From Bacillus sp. FJAT-50079 (GTDB lineage Bacteria > Bacillota > Bacilli > Bacillales > Bacillaceae_C): DNA of 64,000 nt. A program made the position numbers and the translations under genes. The stretch covers positions 186,001 to 250,000 of the forward strand of contig NZ_JAGYPD010000004.1 of assembly GCF_018343515.1 (NCBI RefSeq). The letters are read 5' to 3'. The notes below the pieces were generated by a model. The model did not search any database. It was given only the letters and a program-made list of their open reading frames with translations, and was not told where the DNA came from. Position 1 is the stretch's first letter, and each line of letters begins with the position of its first letter. Positions 34,438-44,900 of the stretch are shown piece by piece.

Positions 34438-35550
34438 ATGCGGATCGGAATACCGAAAGAGATAAAAAATAATGAAAATCGGGTTGCGATGACCCCTGCG
34501 GGCGTATTGACGCTCTCGGCGGCCGGCCACGAAGTATATATTGAAACAGGGGCTGGGCTCGGTTCGGGATTCACTGATAACGATTATGTGGAAGCTGGAG
34601 CTAAAATTGTAAACAATGCGGAAGAGGCTTGGTCCGTTCAAATGGTGATGAAAGTTAAAGAGCCGTTAGAAGCAGAATATAAATATTTTCACGAAGGTCT
34701 TATTTTATTCGCTTATTTACATCTCGCAGCAGAACCGAAACTTGTTGAAGCATTGAATGCTAACAACGTAACGGGGGTCGCTTATGAAACAGTGCAACTT
34801 GCTAATAACACTTTGCCGCTATTAACGCCAATGAGCGAGGTTGGAGGAAGGATGGCTGCACAGGTAGGAGCACAATTCCTTGAGAAAATTCATGGCGGCA
34901 GCGGTATTTTATTATCTGGAGTGCCAGGTGTACAACGCGGGAAAGTTACAGTCATTGGCGGTGGAATTGCGGGAACGAACGCGGCTAAAATGGCAATCGG
35001 ACTTGGAGCACATGTGACAATTCTAGATGTAAATCCTGATCGTTTACGACAGCTAGATGATTTATTCGGCACTGACGTTACTGTCTTAATGTCGAATCCT
35101 TATAATATTGCCGAAGCGGTTGCTGAGGCAGACCTAGTCATTGGGGCTGTATTAATTCCGGGAGCTAAAGCACCGAAATTAGTATCAGAGGAAATGGTGA
35201 AGGCAATGAAGCCTGGGTCTGTCATCGTAGACATTGCGATTGACCAAGGCGGTATTTTTGAAACAGCCAATACAACAACGACACATGCCGACCCAACATT
35301 TGTAAAGCATGGTGTTGTGCATTATGCTGTTCCAAACATTCCAGGAGCTGTTCCTCGCACAGCAACGATGGCATTAACAAACGTTACTGTTCCATATGCA
35401 CTTAAAATTGCTAATAAAGGCATTGTTCAAGCATGTCAAGAAGATGAGGCATTATTAAAAGGAATCAATACGTTCAATGGTCAAGTAACATATAAAGCAG
35501 TTGCTGACTCTCTTAATCTACCATTCCAAGATGTGAGGGAATTAATCTAA
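34438..35550 (+). CDS. ald: alanine dehydrogenase
   Basis: The 370-residue protein has the alanine dehydrogenase/pyridine nucleotide transhydrogenase signatures: [39 protein letters not shown] with the substrate-side residues, and the NAD-binding [20 protein letters not shown]. It converts L-alanine to pyruvate and ammonia. In B. subtilis ald is needed for growth on alanine and for normal sporulation. AGGAGGAAA precedes the ATG. It is followed by a strong terminator and a 20-bp repeat array, so it is a single-gene unit. Confidence 0.97.
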   Translation: MRIGIPKEIKNNENRVAMTPAGVLTLSAAGHEVYIETGAGLGSGFTDNDYVEAGAKIVNNAEEAWSVQMVMKVKEPLEAEYKYFHEGLILFAYLHLAAEPKLVEALNANNVTGVAYETVQLANNTLPLLTPMSEVGGRMAAQVGAQFLEKIHGGSGILLSGVPGVQRGKVTVIGGGIAGTNAAKMAIGLGAHVTILDVNPDRLRQLDDLFGTDVTVLMSNPYNIAEAVAEADLVIGAVLIPGAKAPKLVSEEMVKAMKPGSVIVDIAIDQGGIFETANTTTTHADPTFVKHGVVHYAVPNIPGAVPRTATMALTNVTVPYALKIANKGIVQACQEDEALLKGINTFNGQVTYKAVADSLNLPFQDVRELI

Positions 35551-35584
35551 AAAACCAAGCTGTCCGAAGGGCAGCTTGGTTTTT
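35551..35584 (+). terminator. ald terminator
   Basis: AAAACCAAGCTG (35551-35562) pairs with CAGCTTGGTTTT (35572-35583), with a short loop containing a further GG/CC contact. Confidence 0.85.
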
Positions 35585-35731
35585 AGAAATCCGCTCAATG
35601 GCTTAGAAATCCGCTCAATGGCTTAGAAATCCGCTCAATGGCTTAGAAATCCGCTCAATGGCTTAGAAATCCGCTCAATGGCTTAGAAATCCGCTCAATG
35701 GCTTAGAAATCTTGCCTATGGCTTAGAAATT
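35583..35731. repeat. 20-bp tandem repeat array
   Basis: Six identical copies of TTAGAAATCCGCTCAATGGC run from 35583 to 35702. A seventh changed copy (35703-35722) and a partial eighth (TTAGAAATTT) follow. It lies between the ald terminator and the end of the M24 peptidase gene, overlapping no gene. The identical copies suggest recent expansion by slippage. Confidence 0.95.
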
Positions 35732-35746
35732 TAATCAGTCACTTGC

Positions 35747-36844
35747 TTATTCAACAATTTGTAATGATTTTGGGAACGAAGTTAGTACTTCCACGCCGTT
35801 TTCGGTAACAAGGACATCGTCTTCAATTCGTACACCAGCGACGTTTGGAACGTAAATGCCCGGTTCAATCGTGAACACCATTCCTGATCTCAATTCTAAA
35901 TCATTTGTCGCAGTCATCGATGGGAATTCATGGACGCTAATCCCGAGTCCATGACCTAATCGATGTGGGAAAAAGTCACCATAACCCGCATCTTCAATGA
36001 TTTTTCTTGCCATTAAATCAAGCTCAGATGCTTTCATTCCAGGTTTTACCGCCTTCAATGCAGTTTCTTCAGCCTGCAATACCGTATTATAAATTCGAGC
36101 TTGTTCTTCGGAAATATCACCAAATGCGATCGTTCTCGTGATATCGGAGCAATATCCTTCATAAATGACACCGAGATCAAATAAGACGAGATCGCCTTTC
36201 TTAATTTTCGTTAATCCTGGTGTTCCATGGGGCATAGCAGCATTTGCACCGGTTAATACCATCGTGTCAAAGGACATGCCTGAAACGCCTTTTTTCTTCA
36301 CTTCATATTCAATTGCTGCGATGATATCTAGTTCGGTTTTTCCTTCCGCGATTTCATTCATTCCAACTTGGACAGCAAAGTCGGCTAGTTCACATGCTTT
36401 TTTCAGCAATGCAATCTCTTGTTCATCTTTTACCATGCGCAGCTCATTCAATATTTGTTCAGCTCGGATGAATGATGCACCGTTGAAACGCTGGGAGAGC
36501 TCTTCATATCTTTCCACATTTAAATGTTCTTTTTCTACCGCCCATGTATTTACCTTGTTCACGCGTTTTTGGACGAATTTATCCACAAGCTCCCAAGTGG
36601 GATCTGTATCATTATATCCAAGAATTTCATGTTCCCAGCCAGCGTTTTTTGCATCGAGTTCTTCCATTTTTGGACAAACAAGAAAAGGCTCCGCATTTGG
36701 GAAGACAGCAAGAGCGAGCAATCGTTCATGTGGATCACTGTGAAAACCTGTTAAATAAAACACATTATCCGGTGATGTGATGAACGCGGCATCGACTTGT
36801 TCTTGTTTTAGCCATGCGATTAATTTAGTTAATCTTTGATTCAT
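35747..36844 (-). CDS. M24-family Xaa-Pro dipeptidase/aminopeptidase
   Basis: The 365-residue protein has an N-terminal creatinase-like domain (residues 1-130, with ITSPDNVFYLTGFHSDPHER) and a C-terminal pita-bread metallopeptidase domain. The metal ligands are visible: the first Asp in VLFDLGVIYEGYCSDITRT and the second Asp in the same motif, His in HRLGHGLGISVHEFP, Glu in FTIEPGIYVP, and Glu in GVRIEDDVLV. It cleaves peptides before or after proline. ATG 36844 is chosen because AGGAG lies nine bases upstream; the two ATG codons before it overlap that site. It is divergent from ytkL. Confidence 0.92.
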   Translation of the reverse strand: MNQRLTKLIAWLKQEQVDAAFITSPDNVFYLTGFHSDPHERLLALAVFPNAEPFLVCPKMEELDAKNAGWEHEILGYNDTDPTWELVDKFVQKRVNKVNTWAVEKEHLNVERYEELSQRFNGASFIRAEQILNELRMVKDEQEIALLKKACELADFAVQVGMNEIAEGKTELDIIAAIEYEVKKKGVSGMSFDTMVLTGANAAMPHGTPGLTKIKKGDLVLFDLGVIYEGYCSDITRTIAFGDISEEQARIYNTVLQAEETALKAVKPGMKASELDLMARKIIEDAGYGDFFPHRLGHGLGISVHEFPSMTATNDLELRSGMVFTIEPGIYVPNVAGVRIEDDVLVTENGVEVLTSFPKSLQIVE

Positions 36845-36973
36845 GATCATCATCTCCTATCCATTAGAGACTAACAGTTTTTTCGAGAAAAACAAAGTCG
36901 GAAATAAAGGAAAAAAGTCAAAAGTAACGAAATGGTATAATAGAGTACGAAAATGATTGTAAGGAGTGTTGTA

Positions 36974-37660
36974 ATGATGAAAATTTCATATCATGGTCAT
37001 TCTGCTATTAAAATCGAAACGAATGGAAAGGTGATTTTCATCGATCCGTTCATTACTGGAAATGAATTAAGTGATTTAAAACCTGAAGAGCAACATGCTG
37101 ATGCAATTATTTTAACCCATGGTCATGGGGATCATGTAGGTGATACGGAAACGATTGCGAAACGCTCGGATTCACTCGTTATTGCATTGAATGAGCTTGC
37201 TGTTTATTTAGGCTGGCAAGGATTACGGACACATTCGATGAATATTGGGGGTGCCTATACATTTGACTTTGGAACGGTGAAATACACACAGGCATACCAT
37301 GGCTCAGCAGTAATTACAGATAAAAAGGAAATCATTTATATGGGGATGCCGGGGGGAGTGCTGTTCACAGCCGAAGGCAAGACGATCTATCATGCTGGAG
37401 ATACGGCGCTATTTTCGGATATGAAATTAATTGGTGAGCGTCATCCGATTGATGTGGCTTTTTTACCGATTGGCGATAATTTTACGATGGGGCCGGAAGA
37501 TGCCGCGTTAGCAGCAAAATTTTTAAAAGCCAAAATGGTTGTTCCGATCCATTACAATACATTCCCGCCAATTAAACAAGATCCGCATGTATTTGTTGAA
37601 ATGCTAGATTCAACGATTACAGGAAAAGTAATGAATGCTGGGGACATCCTAGAAATATAA
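36974..37660 (+). CDS. ytkL: metallo-beta-lactamase fold hydrolase YtkL (UPF0173)
   Basis: The 228-residue protein has the metal-binding motif [14 protein letters not shown] and later histidines in [19 protein letters not shown] and [10 protein letters not shown], as in the UPF0173 metal-dependent hydrolases. The natural substrate is not known. ATG 36974 follows AAGGAG at seven bases; the longer frame from 36953 is not needed. A TATAAT at 36936-36941 is probably its -10 box, but I see no good -35. Gene order (ytkL, then ytoI) matches B. subtilis. Confidence 0.93.
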   Translation: MMKISYHGHSAIKIETNGKVIFIDPFITGNELSDLKPEEQHADAIILTHGHGDHVGDTETIAKRSDSLVIALNELAVYLGWQGLRTHSMNIGGAYTFDFGTVKYTQAYHGSAVITDKKEIIYMGMPGGVLFTAEGKTIYHAGDTALFSDMKLIGERHPIDVAFLPIGDNFTMGPEDAALAAKFLKAKMVVPIHYNTFPPIKQDPHVFVEMLDSTITGKVMNAGDILEI

Positions 37661-37709
37661 GCCTAATTCTTGCATATACTGTGGAAAACAGTATAACAGG
37701 AGGTTTACG

Positions 37710-37940
37710 ATGAGAAATCGCTATTTATTATGCTTATTATTATCTGTGGCGATGATTTACTTTGCGTTGCCGAAAATCAATATGTGGGCAGATGGACTAG
37801 AAGGAATCTTTGCGATCGCATGGGTTGCATTCGCTCTCATTGTTGCGGCCGGAAATTTATCAGCTTTATTATTTGCTCCAAAAAAGAAACGCCCACTGCA
37901 GGGACCAGTAAAAATGAACAAACGCTTGCGAGCACGATAA
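37710..37940 (+). CDS. small two-helix membrane protein
   Basis: The 76-residue protein has a hydrophobic N-terminal helix (YLLCLLLSVAMIYFAL) and a second one (IFAIAWVAFALIVAAGNLSA), then a basic tail with KKKRPLQG. A strong ACAGGAGG site precedes the ATG. It lies between ytkL and ytoI in the same direction, with short gaps on both sides (49 and 73 bases). I do not know its family or role. The base tail points to a cytoplasmic C-terminus. Confidence 0.72.
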   Translation: MRNRYLLCLLLSVAMIYFALPKINMWADGLEGIFAIAWVAFALIVAAGNLSALLFAPKKKRPLQGPVKMNKRLRAR

Positions 37941-38013
37941 TAGCCAAAATTGAAGAATCTCACTTTTCTCGATATACTGATATTAGTTAGTTTTCAAGAA
38001 AAGGGTGAAACGC

Positions 38014-39321
38014 TTGGCTACGAAGCATGAACAAATTATTCGGCATATTGATCGTTTGCCGATCGGAGAAAAAATATCCGTTCGTCAAATTGCAAAAACA
38101 CTTTGTGTAAGTGAAGGAACGGCGTATCGGGCCATTAAAGATGCTGAAAATCAAGGATATGTTAGTACAATTGCTCGGGTAGGGACGATCCGAATCGAGC
38201 GCAAGAAAAAAGAAAACATTGAGAAGCTGACTTTCGCAGAAATTGTTAATATCATTGATGGACAAGTGCTCGGCGGCAAGGATGGCTTGCATAAAACGCT
38301 CACCAAATTCGTTATCGGTGCGATGAAGCTTGATGCGATGATGAGGTATACAGGGGCTGGGAATTTATTAATTGTTGGAAACCGAACCCAAGCACATGAA
38401 CAAGCTTTACGTGCAGGGGCAGCTGTGCTTATTACAGGTGGTTTTGATACAGATGAACATGTAAAGCTACTGGCAGATGAGCTTCAGCTACCGATTTTAT
38501 CAACGAGCTATGATACGTTTACGGTCGCGACGATGATCAATCGGGCAATCTATGATCAACTGATAAAAAAAGAAATTATCCTTGTAGAAGATATTTTAAC
38601 GTCTGCTAAAGAAGCAGCGAGCATGTCCGTAAACGATACGGTGGCAGATTGGTATAAAAAGAAAAAGGAAACGAACCACAGCCGCTTTCCAGTAGTTGAC
38701 GAGAATCGAAAGGTTCAGGGAATCGTAACCGGTAAAGATGTGATTGGGCAAGATGATGAATTATTGATTGAGAAAGTGATGACGAAAAATCCACTTACAG
38801 CTGGGAAAAAGACAAGTGTCGCGTCTGTTGCTCATATGATGATTTGGGAAGGGATTGAGGTGATCCCTGTCGTTGATAGCCAGCAACGCTTCGAAGGGAT
38901 CATAAGCAGGCAAGATGTATTAAAAGCTTTGCAAATGGTACAAAGGCAACCACAAGTAGGAGAAACGATCGATGATACGATATCGAATCAGCTCTCAGCT
39001 GCTGACAAGTCAGGGAAAACGTCATTCGATTTTGAAGTTACCCCACAAATGACGAATCAGCTTGGGACGATCTCTTATGGAGTGTTCACAACGATTGTGA
39101 CCGAGGCGGCCAATCGAATGTTCCGTCAACAGAAAAAGGGCGAATTAGCGGTTGAAAGTATGACGATTTATTTTATTAAACCGGTGCAGATGGATAGTGT
39201 CATTGAAGTGCATCCATTGATCCTTGAGGCAGGACGAAAGTTTGGAAAAGTCGATGTGGAAGTATATAACGAAAACAAACTCGTTGGAAAGGCACTCATG
39301 ATGTGCCGATTAATTGGATAG
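38014..39321 (+). CDS. ytoI: multidomain CBS-DRTGG-hotdog protein YtoI
   Basis: The protein has about 435 residues with four domains in order: an N-terminal winged-helix DNA-binding region (residues about 1-65, with VRQIAKTLCVSEGTAYRAI), a DRTGG domain (about 70-190), two CBS repeats (about 195-310, with SRFPVVDENRKVQGIVTGKD and VIPVVDSQQRFEGIISR), and a C-terminal hotdog thioesterase-like domain (about 325-435). This arrangement is that of B. subtilis YtoI. CBS pairs bind adenosine nucleotides, so it may link nucleotide state to gene control; that is inference. TTG 38014 fits the AAGGGTGA site and the MATKHEQI start; GTG 38005 lies inside that site. Confidence 0.9.
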   Translation: MATKHEQIIRHIDRLPIGEKISVRQIAKTLCVSEGTAYRAIKDAENQGYVSTIARVGTIRIERKKKENIEKLTFAEIVNIIDGQVLGGKDGLHKTLTKFVIGAMKLDAMMRYTGAGNLLIVGNRTQAHEQALRAGAAVLITGGFDTDEHVKLLADELQLPILSTSYDTFTVATMINRAIYDQLIKKEIILVEDILTSAKEAASMSVNDTVADWYKKKKETNHSRFPVVDENRKVQGIVTGKDVIGQDDELLIEKVMTKNPLTAGKKTSVASVAHMMIWEGIEVIPVVDSQQRFEGIISRQDVLKALQMVQRQPQVGETIDDTISNQLSAADKSGKTSFDFEVTPQMTNQLGTISYGVFTTIVTEAANRMFRQQKKGELAVESMTIYFIKPVQMDSVIEVHPLILEAGRKFGKVDVEVYNENKLVGKALMMCRLIG

Positions 39322-39353
39322 CGAAGTGCAAGTGTTTAACGCAAATACAGACT

Positions 39354-39530
39354 TTTAAAAGTAAAGATGTTGCGCGATGCAGGTCCAAAGGCATTGGGAC
39401 AGATGGCTCGCATGTAGCGAGTCACAGAGGTTGCCGCAGGACGTGTCGACGCTAGTGGTTGCTCCATCTTCTGCTCTCAGCCTTTATATCTTCTTATCTA
39501 GTGGGGATGAAGAAGCCCCCACTAGAGTTG
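39354..39530 (+). other. structured intergenic element with terminal hairpin
   Basis: This gap between convergent ytoI and ytpI contains ggCTCGCatgtaGCGAGtc (39407-39425 region), then a block gttgccgcaggacgtg, and ends with a perfect hairpin CTAGTGGGG (39498-39506) / CCCCACTAG (39517-39525). The sequence resembles an intergenic element that I recall from other Bacillus genomes, with the same order of blocks. The final hairpin may end transcription of ytoI. No protein is encoded. Confidence 0.5.
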
Positions 39531-39535
39531 GAGGT

Positions 39536-39838
39536 TTATTTTATTGCTTCCTCTGCTTCTTTAATAGCGTACGGCACGTGATGGCGATAAATTCGATATC
39601 CATTCCAAGCGCTTAAGCAGCCTAAAAGGATGAAAATACCGCCAATGATGTATGTTGTAACAGTGGAAAACATAAAAAATTGATTGAGACCAAACAAGGC
39701 AACGAATAAACCGAGAGCGACACTCGATTTTCCGTTTAGCATTTTTCTTTCCATCGGCATTCTGCTACGGACATACTTCACTTTATAAAATACATAAAAA
39801 GAAAATGATATAACGATTAAAAAAACTAAAAATGGCAT
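39536..39838 (-). CDS. ytpI: YtpI-like membrane protein
   Basis: The 100-residue protein has an N-terminal helix (MPFLVFLIVISFSFYVFY), then the conserved KVKYVRSRMPMERKML and KSSVALGLFVALFGLNQFF, and a third helix (TTYIIGGIFILLGCLSAW). The pattern and length agree with B. subtilis YtpI, which lies between ytoI and nrnA as here. The function is unknown. CGGAGG precedes the ATG. It is divergent from nrnA. Confidence 0.88.
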   Translation of the reverse strand: MPFLVFLIVISFSFYVFYKVKYVRSRMPMERKMLNGKSSVALGLFVALFGLNQFFMFSTVTTYIIGGIFILLGCLSAWNGYRIYRHHVPYAIKEAEEAIK

Positions 39839-39954
39839 TTTTTAAAATCCTCCGTTTCTTATGTCCATTGTAACGGGAAAAAAAGCCGAATGCTAGCGCA
39901 TATACATGGACAATTATTGAACAATGAGACAGACAGTTGAAAGAAGGCGAAAAA

Positions 39955-40893
39955 ATGAAGCAGACAATCATTGAGGCGATTAAGCAATTTGATACGATTA
40001 TCATTCATCGGCATGTGAGGCCAGATCCTGATGCTTACGGCTCCCAAGGAGGGCTGGCAGCAATCATTCAAGCGTCATTCCCTGAAAAGAATGTGTACGT
40101 AGTTGGAGAACGTGATCGAGGCTTAGACTATTTATTCGTTCCCGATACGATTGCTGATGATGTATATGAAGGAGCGCTCGTCATCGTCTGTGATACGGCT
40201 AATCAGGAACGTGTTTGTGATGAGCGGTATACGAAAGGCGAAAAGCTGATTAAAATTGATCATCATCCAAATGAGGATGCGTATGGCGACATTCTATGGG
40301 TTGATACGACATCTTCTTCAACTAGTGAAATGATTTATGAGTTTTATTTATTTGGGAAGGATCAAGGTTTGGTCATGAATGAAAAGGCAGCCAGACTTAT
40401 TTTTGCCGGAATTGTTGGTGATACAGGAAGATTTCTGTTTCCGAGTACGACAGGGCGTACATTTGATTATGCAGGGGAATTGATCCGCTATTCATTTGAC
40501 CGAACTGAATTATTTAACCATATGTATGAGCTAGAACCGCAGGTGGTTAAGCTTCAAGGATATGTGTTGGAGCATTTTACGATGAATGAAGATGGAGCGG
40601 CGACAATTGACATCCGCAAGGAAACACTTGATGCATTTGGGGTCAGTCCATCAGAGGCGTCATTGCTTGTCGGTTCGCTCGGCAATATTAAGGGCATCCA
40701 AGCATGGTGCTTTTTCATTGAAGAAGAAGACCAAATTCGTGTACGTTTACGATCAAAAGGGCCGATCATTAACACGATTGCAATGAAGTATCGCGGAGGA
40801 GGTCATCCGCTTGCTGCAGGTGCATCCGTCTACTCGTGGGAAGAGGCCGAGCAAGTCAAAGCGGAAATTGCCGCAGTTTGTCGTCCTGAATAA
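39955..40893 (+). CDS. nrnA: bifunctional oligoribonuclease / pAp phosphatase NrnA
   Basis: The 312-residue protein is a DHH-DHHA1 phosphoesterase. It has HRHVRPDPDAYGSQGGLA, VIVCDTANQERV, LIKIDHHPNED, the residue set of motif IV (GIVGDTGRF), and the C-terminal DHHA1 motif RGGGHPLAAGAS. It degrades two- to five-base RNA fragments and the sulfur assimilation by-product pAp. Position next to ytpI and ytrI matches B. subtilis (YtqI). ATG 39955 is preferred to an upstream in-frame TTG at 39937 because AAGGCGA lies between them. Confidence 0.95.
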   Translation: MKQTIIEAIKQFDTIIIHRHVRPDPDAYGSQGGLAAIIQASFPEKNVYVVGERDRGLDYLFVPDTIADDVYEGALVIVCDTANQERVCDERYTKGEKLIKIDHHPNEDAYGDILWVDTTSSSTSEMIYEFYLFGKDQGLVMNEKAARLIFAGIVGDTGRFLFPSTTGRTFDYAGELIRYSFDRTELFNHMYELEPQVVKLQGYVLEHFTMNEDGAATIDIRKETLDAFGVSPSEASLLVGSLGNIKGIQAWCFFIEEEDQIRVRLRSKGPIINTIAMKYRGGGHPLAAGASVYSWEEAEQVKAEIAAVCRPE

Positions 40894-40896
40894 GAG

Positions 40897-40918
40897 TGGC
40901 CGGCAAATTAGCCGGCCA
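40897..40918. terminator. hairpin between nrnA and ytrI
   Basis: TGGCCGGC (40897-40904) pairs perfectly with GCCGGCCA (40911-40918). It overlaps the last codons of ytrI. The T run is short on both strands. Confidence 0.6.
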
Positions 40919-41414
40919 ATTTGATTTCGACCTCGATGCTTAATGTCGTATAAAAATAGATTTCACTTACGACAATTTGATATTTCTTACTATTGACGTT
41001 CACGATTTTATTTTCAATTGTTTTTTTGACAATTTCTTTATTTTTGAAAACGGAGCTAATGTCTTTTGCGATCAATGATTTTAAGTCTTCTTTGATCGCT
41101 TCTTCGATTTCAATAATGCTTTGTTTATCTGTAATATTGTATTTTTCATAACGAACAAGCTTGACTTCAATTTGTTGGATTGTTAATAAGTCGGCATTCT
41201 CTTTATTACGTTCGTCGTACTCTTTTTTCCAAATATTAATGTCTTCTTGTAGTTCCTTGATGTCATTCGCCTGCTTATTAATAATAAAGCTGCTTTTTTC
41301 CTGGATGGAGCCAAACATATACAAAAAGATAAGCCAACTTATACAACCGCCAACAGCCGCCCCTGCTAAAAAACGTTGCCAGCCGGGTTTGTGATAAAGC
41401 GGGGGAATTCTCAT
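40908..41414 (-). CDS. ytrI: sporulation membrane protein YtrI
   Basis: The 168-residue protein starts MRIPPLYHKPGWQRFLAGAA, matching what I recall of YtrI. It has one membrane helix (about residues 16-38) and a long coiled-coil-prone region with many Glu and Lys, then a C-terminal strand region. YtrI is made under sigma-E with YtrH and both are needed for efficient sporulation. ATG 41414 has AGGAG upstream. It overlaps the ytrH stop codon by four bases, so ytrH-ytrI is a coupled pair on the minus strand. Confidence 0.92.
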   Translation of the reverse strand: MRIPPLYHKPGWQRFLAGAAVGGCISWLIFLYMFGSIQEKSSFIINKQANDIKELQEDINIWKKEYDERNKENADLLTIQQIEVKLVRYEKYNITDKQSIIEIEEAIKEDLKSLIAKDISSVFKNKEIVKKTIENKIVNVNSKKYQIVVSEIYFYTTLSIEVEIKLAG

Positions 41415-41743
41415 GATATATGCTCCTGTGTTAACCATGAAATAATGAGTGCGGCAGTTTTTGCTCCGCCAATTGCTGATAAAATGAGCAATAATTGTTT
41501 GAAAAGATCTTTCGTCCCGCCATCCAAAAATCCTCGTTCGAAGCTGTACACGGTATCAAATGTCCCACCAATAGCGGCGATAATTGCCCAAATTCGTACA
41601 CGGGTAGCAATTCTGGCGATTTCTGTCATTAATGGCTCACCAGTAATAAAAGCTGCAAGTCCGCCAATGAGGGAACCACCGAGCACGACTCCACATGCGA
41701 TGAAATAACTATTGAAAAACGTTGGTAAAAAAGCTTCATTCAT
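41411..41743 (-). CDS. ytrH: sporulation membrane protein YtrH
   Basis: The 110-residue protein has three hydrophobic stretches and the conserved NSYFIACGVVLGGSLIGGLA and IWAIIAAIGGTFDTVYSFER. It agrees with YtrH in length and in its partner ytrI. In B. subtilis the pair is transcribed in the mother cell. ATG 41743 with TTGGAG nine bases upstream is chosen over the TTG at 41758, which overlaps that site. It is divergent from dnaE. Confidence 0.92.
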   Translation of the reverse strand: MNEAFLPTFFNSYFIACGVVLGGSLIGGLAAFITGEPLMTEIARIATRVRIWAIIAAIGGTFDTVYSFERGFLDGGTKDLFKQLLLILSAIGGAKTAALIISWLTQEHIS

Positions 41744-41855
41744 GACGACCAACTCCAATATATATAATCCTACTGTTTATATATATGGGACAACCGAGAA
41801 ATGTATGAAAGGAGAGGACAAGTTTCATTAACTAGTTCATAATAGAGGTATACTG

Positions 41856-41903
41856 TGTTCAAACGCTACGTACAAAAATGTTGCACAATCGTATTTTTGA
41901 ACA
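41856..41903. other. inverted repeat in the ytrH-dnaE divergent region
   Basis: TGTTCAAA (41856-41863) and TTTGAACA (41896-41903) are perfect 8-bp arms. The same ttgaacaaac string occurs near 45350 and 47022. The role is unknown. Confidence 0.4.
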
Positions 41904-41938
41904 AACTCGTATAGAGAATGGTGAAAGGAGATGAGGGC

Positions 41939-44900
41939 ATGGATTTTGCCCATTTGCAAATTTCTACGGCTTACAGTCTGCTCTCGAGTACAATTTCCAT
42001 TCCAGCCTTAGTGGAACGAGCGAAACAAATGGATTATTCAGCACTCGCGATTACAGATCGGAACGGATTATATGGGGTGCTTCCTTTTTATAAAGCATGT
42101 ATAGAAGCAAAGATAAAACCAATTATCGGCTTAACAGCAGATGTAGAAACAGATGAAACATCCATTCATCCAATCATCCTGCTAGCTAGAAACGACATTG
42201 CTTATAAAAACTTGCTGAAAATTTCAAGTGTCATTAAAACACAGCCGAACGAAGCGATTTCGTGGAAATGGCTTGCCGCTTATAGTGAAGGGTTAATTGC
42301 GATTACGCCAGGCTTGGAGGGCGAGATTGAGAAAAAACTTCTTGATGAGGGGGTGGAAGCTGCTTTACATGCCGCTGAAAAATATAAGCAACTTTTTCAA
42401 AGGGACTTTTATCTTGCTGTGCAAAATCATGGACATGCAAGTGAACAGATAATCGAGCAAGTAACTCACTTAGCAAAAGAAGCTGACATTCCAATCGTGG
42501 CAACGAATGATGTAAAGTATTTAGATCATAAAGATGCGTTTGCTTATCAGTGTTTAACGGCAATCCGTGACGGTGCAAAATTGGCAGAGATTGAGGAAAT
42601 GGAACAGCATGAAAACTATAATTTTAAAAGCAAAGAGGAAATGGCTGATCTATTTGCAAATATGCCAGAAGCGCTGGAAAACACACTGAAAATTGTTGAT
42701 GCTTGCAATGTGGCCATTAAAACAAATCAGGAGCTTCTTCCAGAGTATCCGCTTGCCGAGCACCAAACGACGGTAGGGATGCTGAGAGAGCTTTGTTTGG
42801 AAGGCTTGACCATCAGAGGAATTGAAGCAGACCATGTTTATATGGAAAGACTAGACTATGAGCTTTCAGTTATAAATGAGATGGGGTTTAATGATTATTT
42901 TCTCATTGTCTGGGATTTTATGAAATATGCGCGTGATCATGGTATTTTAACTGGACCTGGACGCGGATCTGCCGCCGGGTCACTTGTAGCGTATTTATTA
43001 CATATTACCGATGTTGATCCAATTCGGTACGGTTTATTGTTTGAACGCTTTTTAAATCCCGAGCGGATTTCGATGCCAGACATTGATATCGATTTTCCAG
43101 ATCATCGTCGTGATGAAGTGATTGATTATGTCGTTCGCAAATATGGAAAACAACATGTTGCCCAAATTATTACATTTGGAACGTTAGCAGCAAGGGCGGC
43201 ACTTCGGGATACGGCAAGAGTGTTTGGACTTGGGACGAAGGAAATGGATCAGCTTTCAAAAATGATCCCATCCAGATTGGGGATTCATTTAAGACAGGCG
43301 TATCAGGAGTCTCCAAAGCTACAAAATTTCGTGTCAGCTTCAGAACAGAATCAGAAATTATTTGAAACGGCACTTACACTTGAAGGGCTGCCACGCCATA
43401 CATCGACACATGCTGCTGGTGTTGTTATCGCGGGTGAGCCGCTCGTCAATCTCGTTCCATTGCAAATGGGTCATGATGAGGGCAGTTATTTAACACAATT
43501 TCCAATGGAAGATTTAGAGGAAATCGGTCTATTGAAAATGGACTTTTTAGGTTTGCGTAATTTATCGTTGCTTGAACGAATTGTGAAAAGCATTGAAATC
43601 AACACAGGGGAAAAAATCGATTTAAAAGCATTGCCGCTCTCTGATGAAGCAACATTTTCATTATTAAAAAGGGGAGATACGACTGGTATTTTTCAGCTAG
43701 AGTCAGAAGGAATGAGAAAGGTTTTACGAGAACTAAAGCCGACAGAGTTTGAAGATATTGTTGCCGTAAATGCTTTATATCGACCAGGACCGATGGAACA
43801 AATTCCAGACTATATTGCTCGGAAGCATGGACAAAAGTCAATCCATTATCCACATCCTGATTTAAAACCGGTTTTGGAAGGAACGTATGGCGTCATTGTC
43901 TATCAGGAGCAAATTATGCAAATCGCTTCCGTGATGGCAGGCTTTTCACTAGGTGAAGCCGATCTTTTACGGCGGGCGGTAAGTAAGAAAAAAAGGGATG
44001 TGCTTGACCGGGAAAAAACTCATTTTGTTTCTGGGGCATTGCAAAAAGGATATTCGGAAGAAATAGCGAATGAAATATATAATTTGATTCTTCGTTTTGC
44101 TAATTATGGCTTTAACCGTAGCCACGCTGTTGCATACAGTATGATTTCATGGCAGTTGGCCTATTTGAAGGCAACATATCCGCATGCTTTTACCGCTGCA
44201 TTGCTAACGTCCGTAATTGGCAACGAAGATAAAATTGCTCAATATATTGCGGAAGCAAAGCAGACTGGCTTAAACATTCTGCCGCCTTCCATTAATCAAA
44301 GTCATTATCCTTTTATCGTTGAAAAAGCGGGAATTCGTTTTAGTCTTGCTGCAATTAAAGGCATTGGTGTCGCTGGATTAAAGGCAATTTTACAGATTAG
44401 GAAGGACAAGCCATTTCAAGATATCTTTGATTTTTGCCTACGTGTCCCATCAAAGGTAGCAAACCGCAAAGTGCTAGAAGCGCTCGTCTTTGCTGGTGCC
44501 TTCGATGAATTTGGTCAAGATCGAGCAGTCTTGTTAGCCACGTTAGATGTCGCACTTGATCATGCCGAATTAATGAAACCTGCACAGACGGGTGCTGATT
44601 TATTTGTCGAAGAGGAAATGTTCCAATTGAGGCCGAAGTATATTGAGGTAGAATCCCATAGTTTAGCTGAAAAGCTTGCTTTTGAAAAACAGGCGACAGG
44701 TGTTTATCTGTCGGCACACCCGGCTAGTTCTTATGAGAAGTATTTCCGTAAAATGCGTACGGTTCCGATCATGTCCTTAGAAGAAGGGCAGCGAAATGTT
44801 GCAATTGGGGTCTACATCTCACAAGTAAGAACCATTAGAACAAAGAAAGGTGAAGTAATGGCCTTTGTGACGGTGAGCGATGCAACAGCTGAAATCGACG

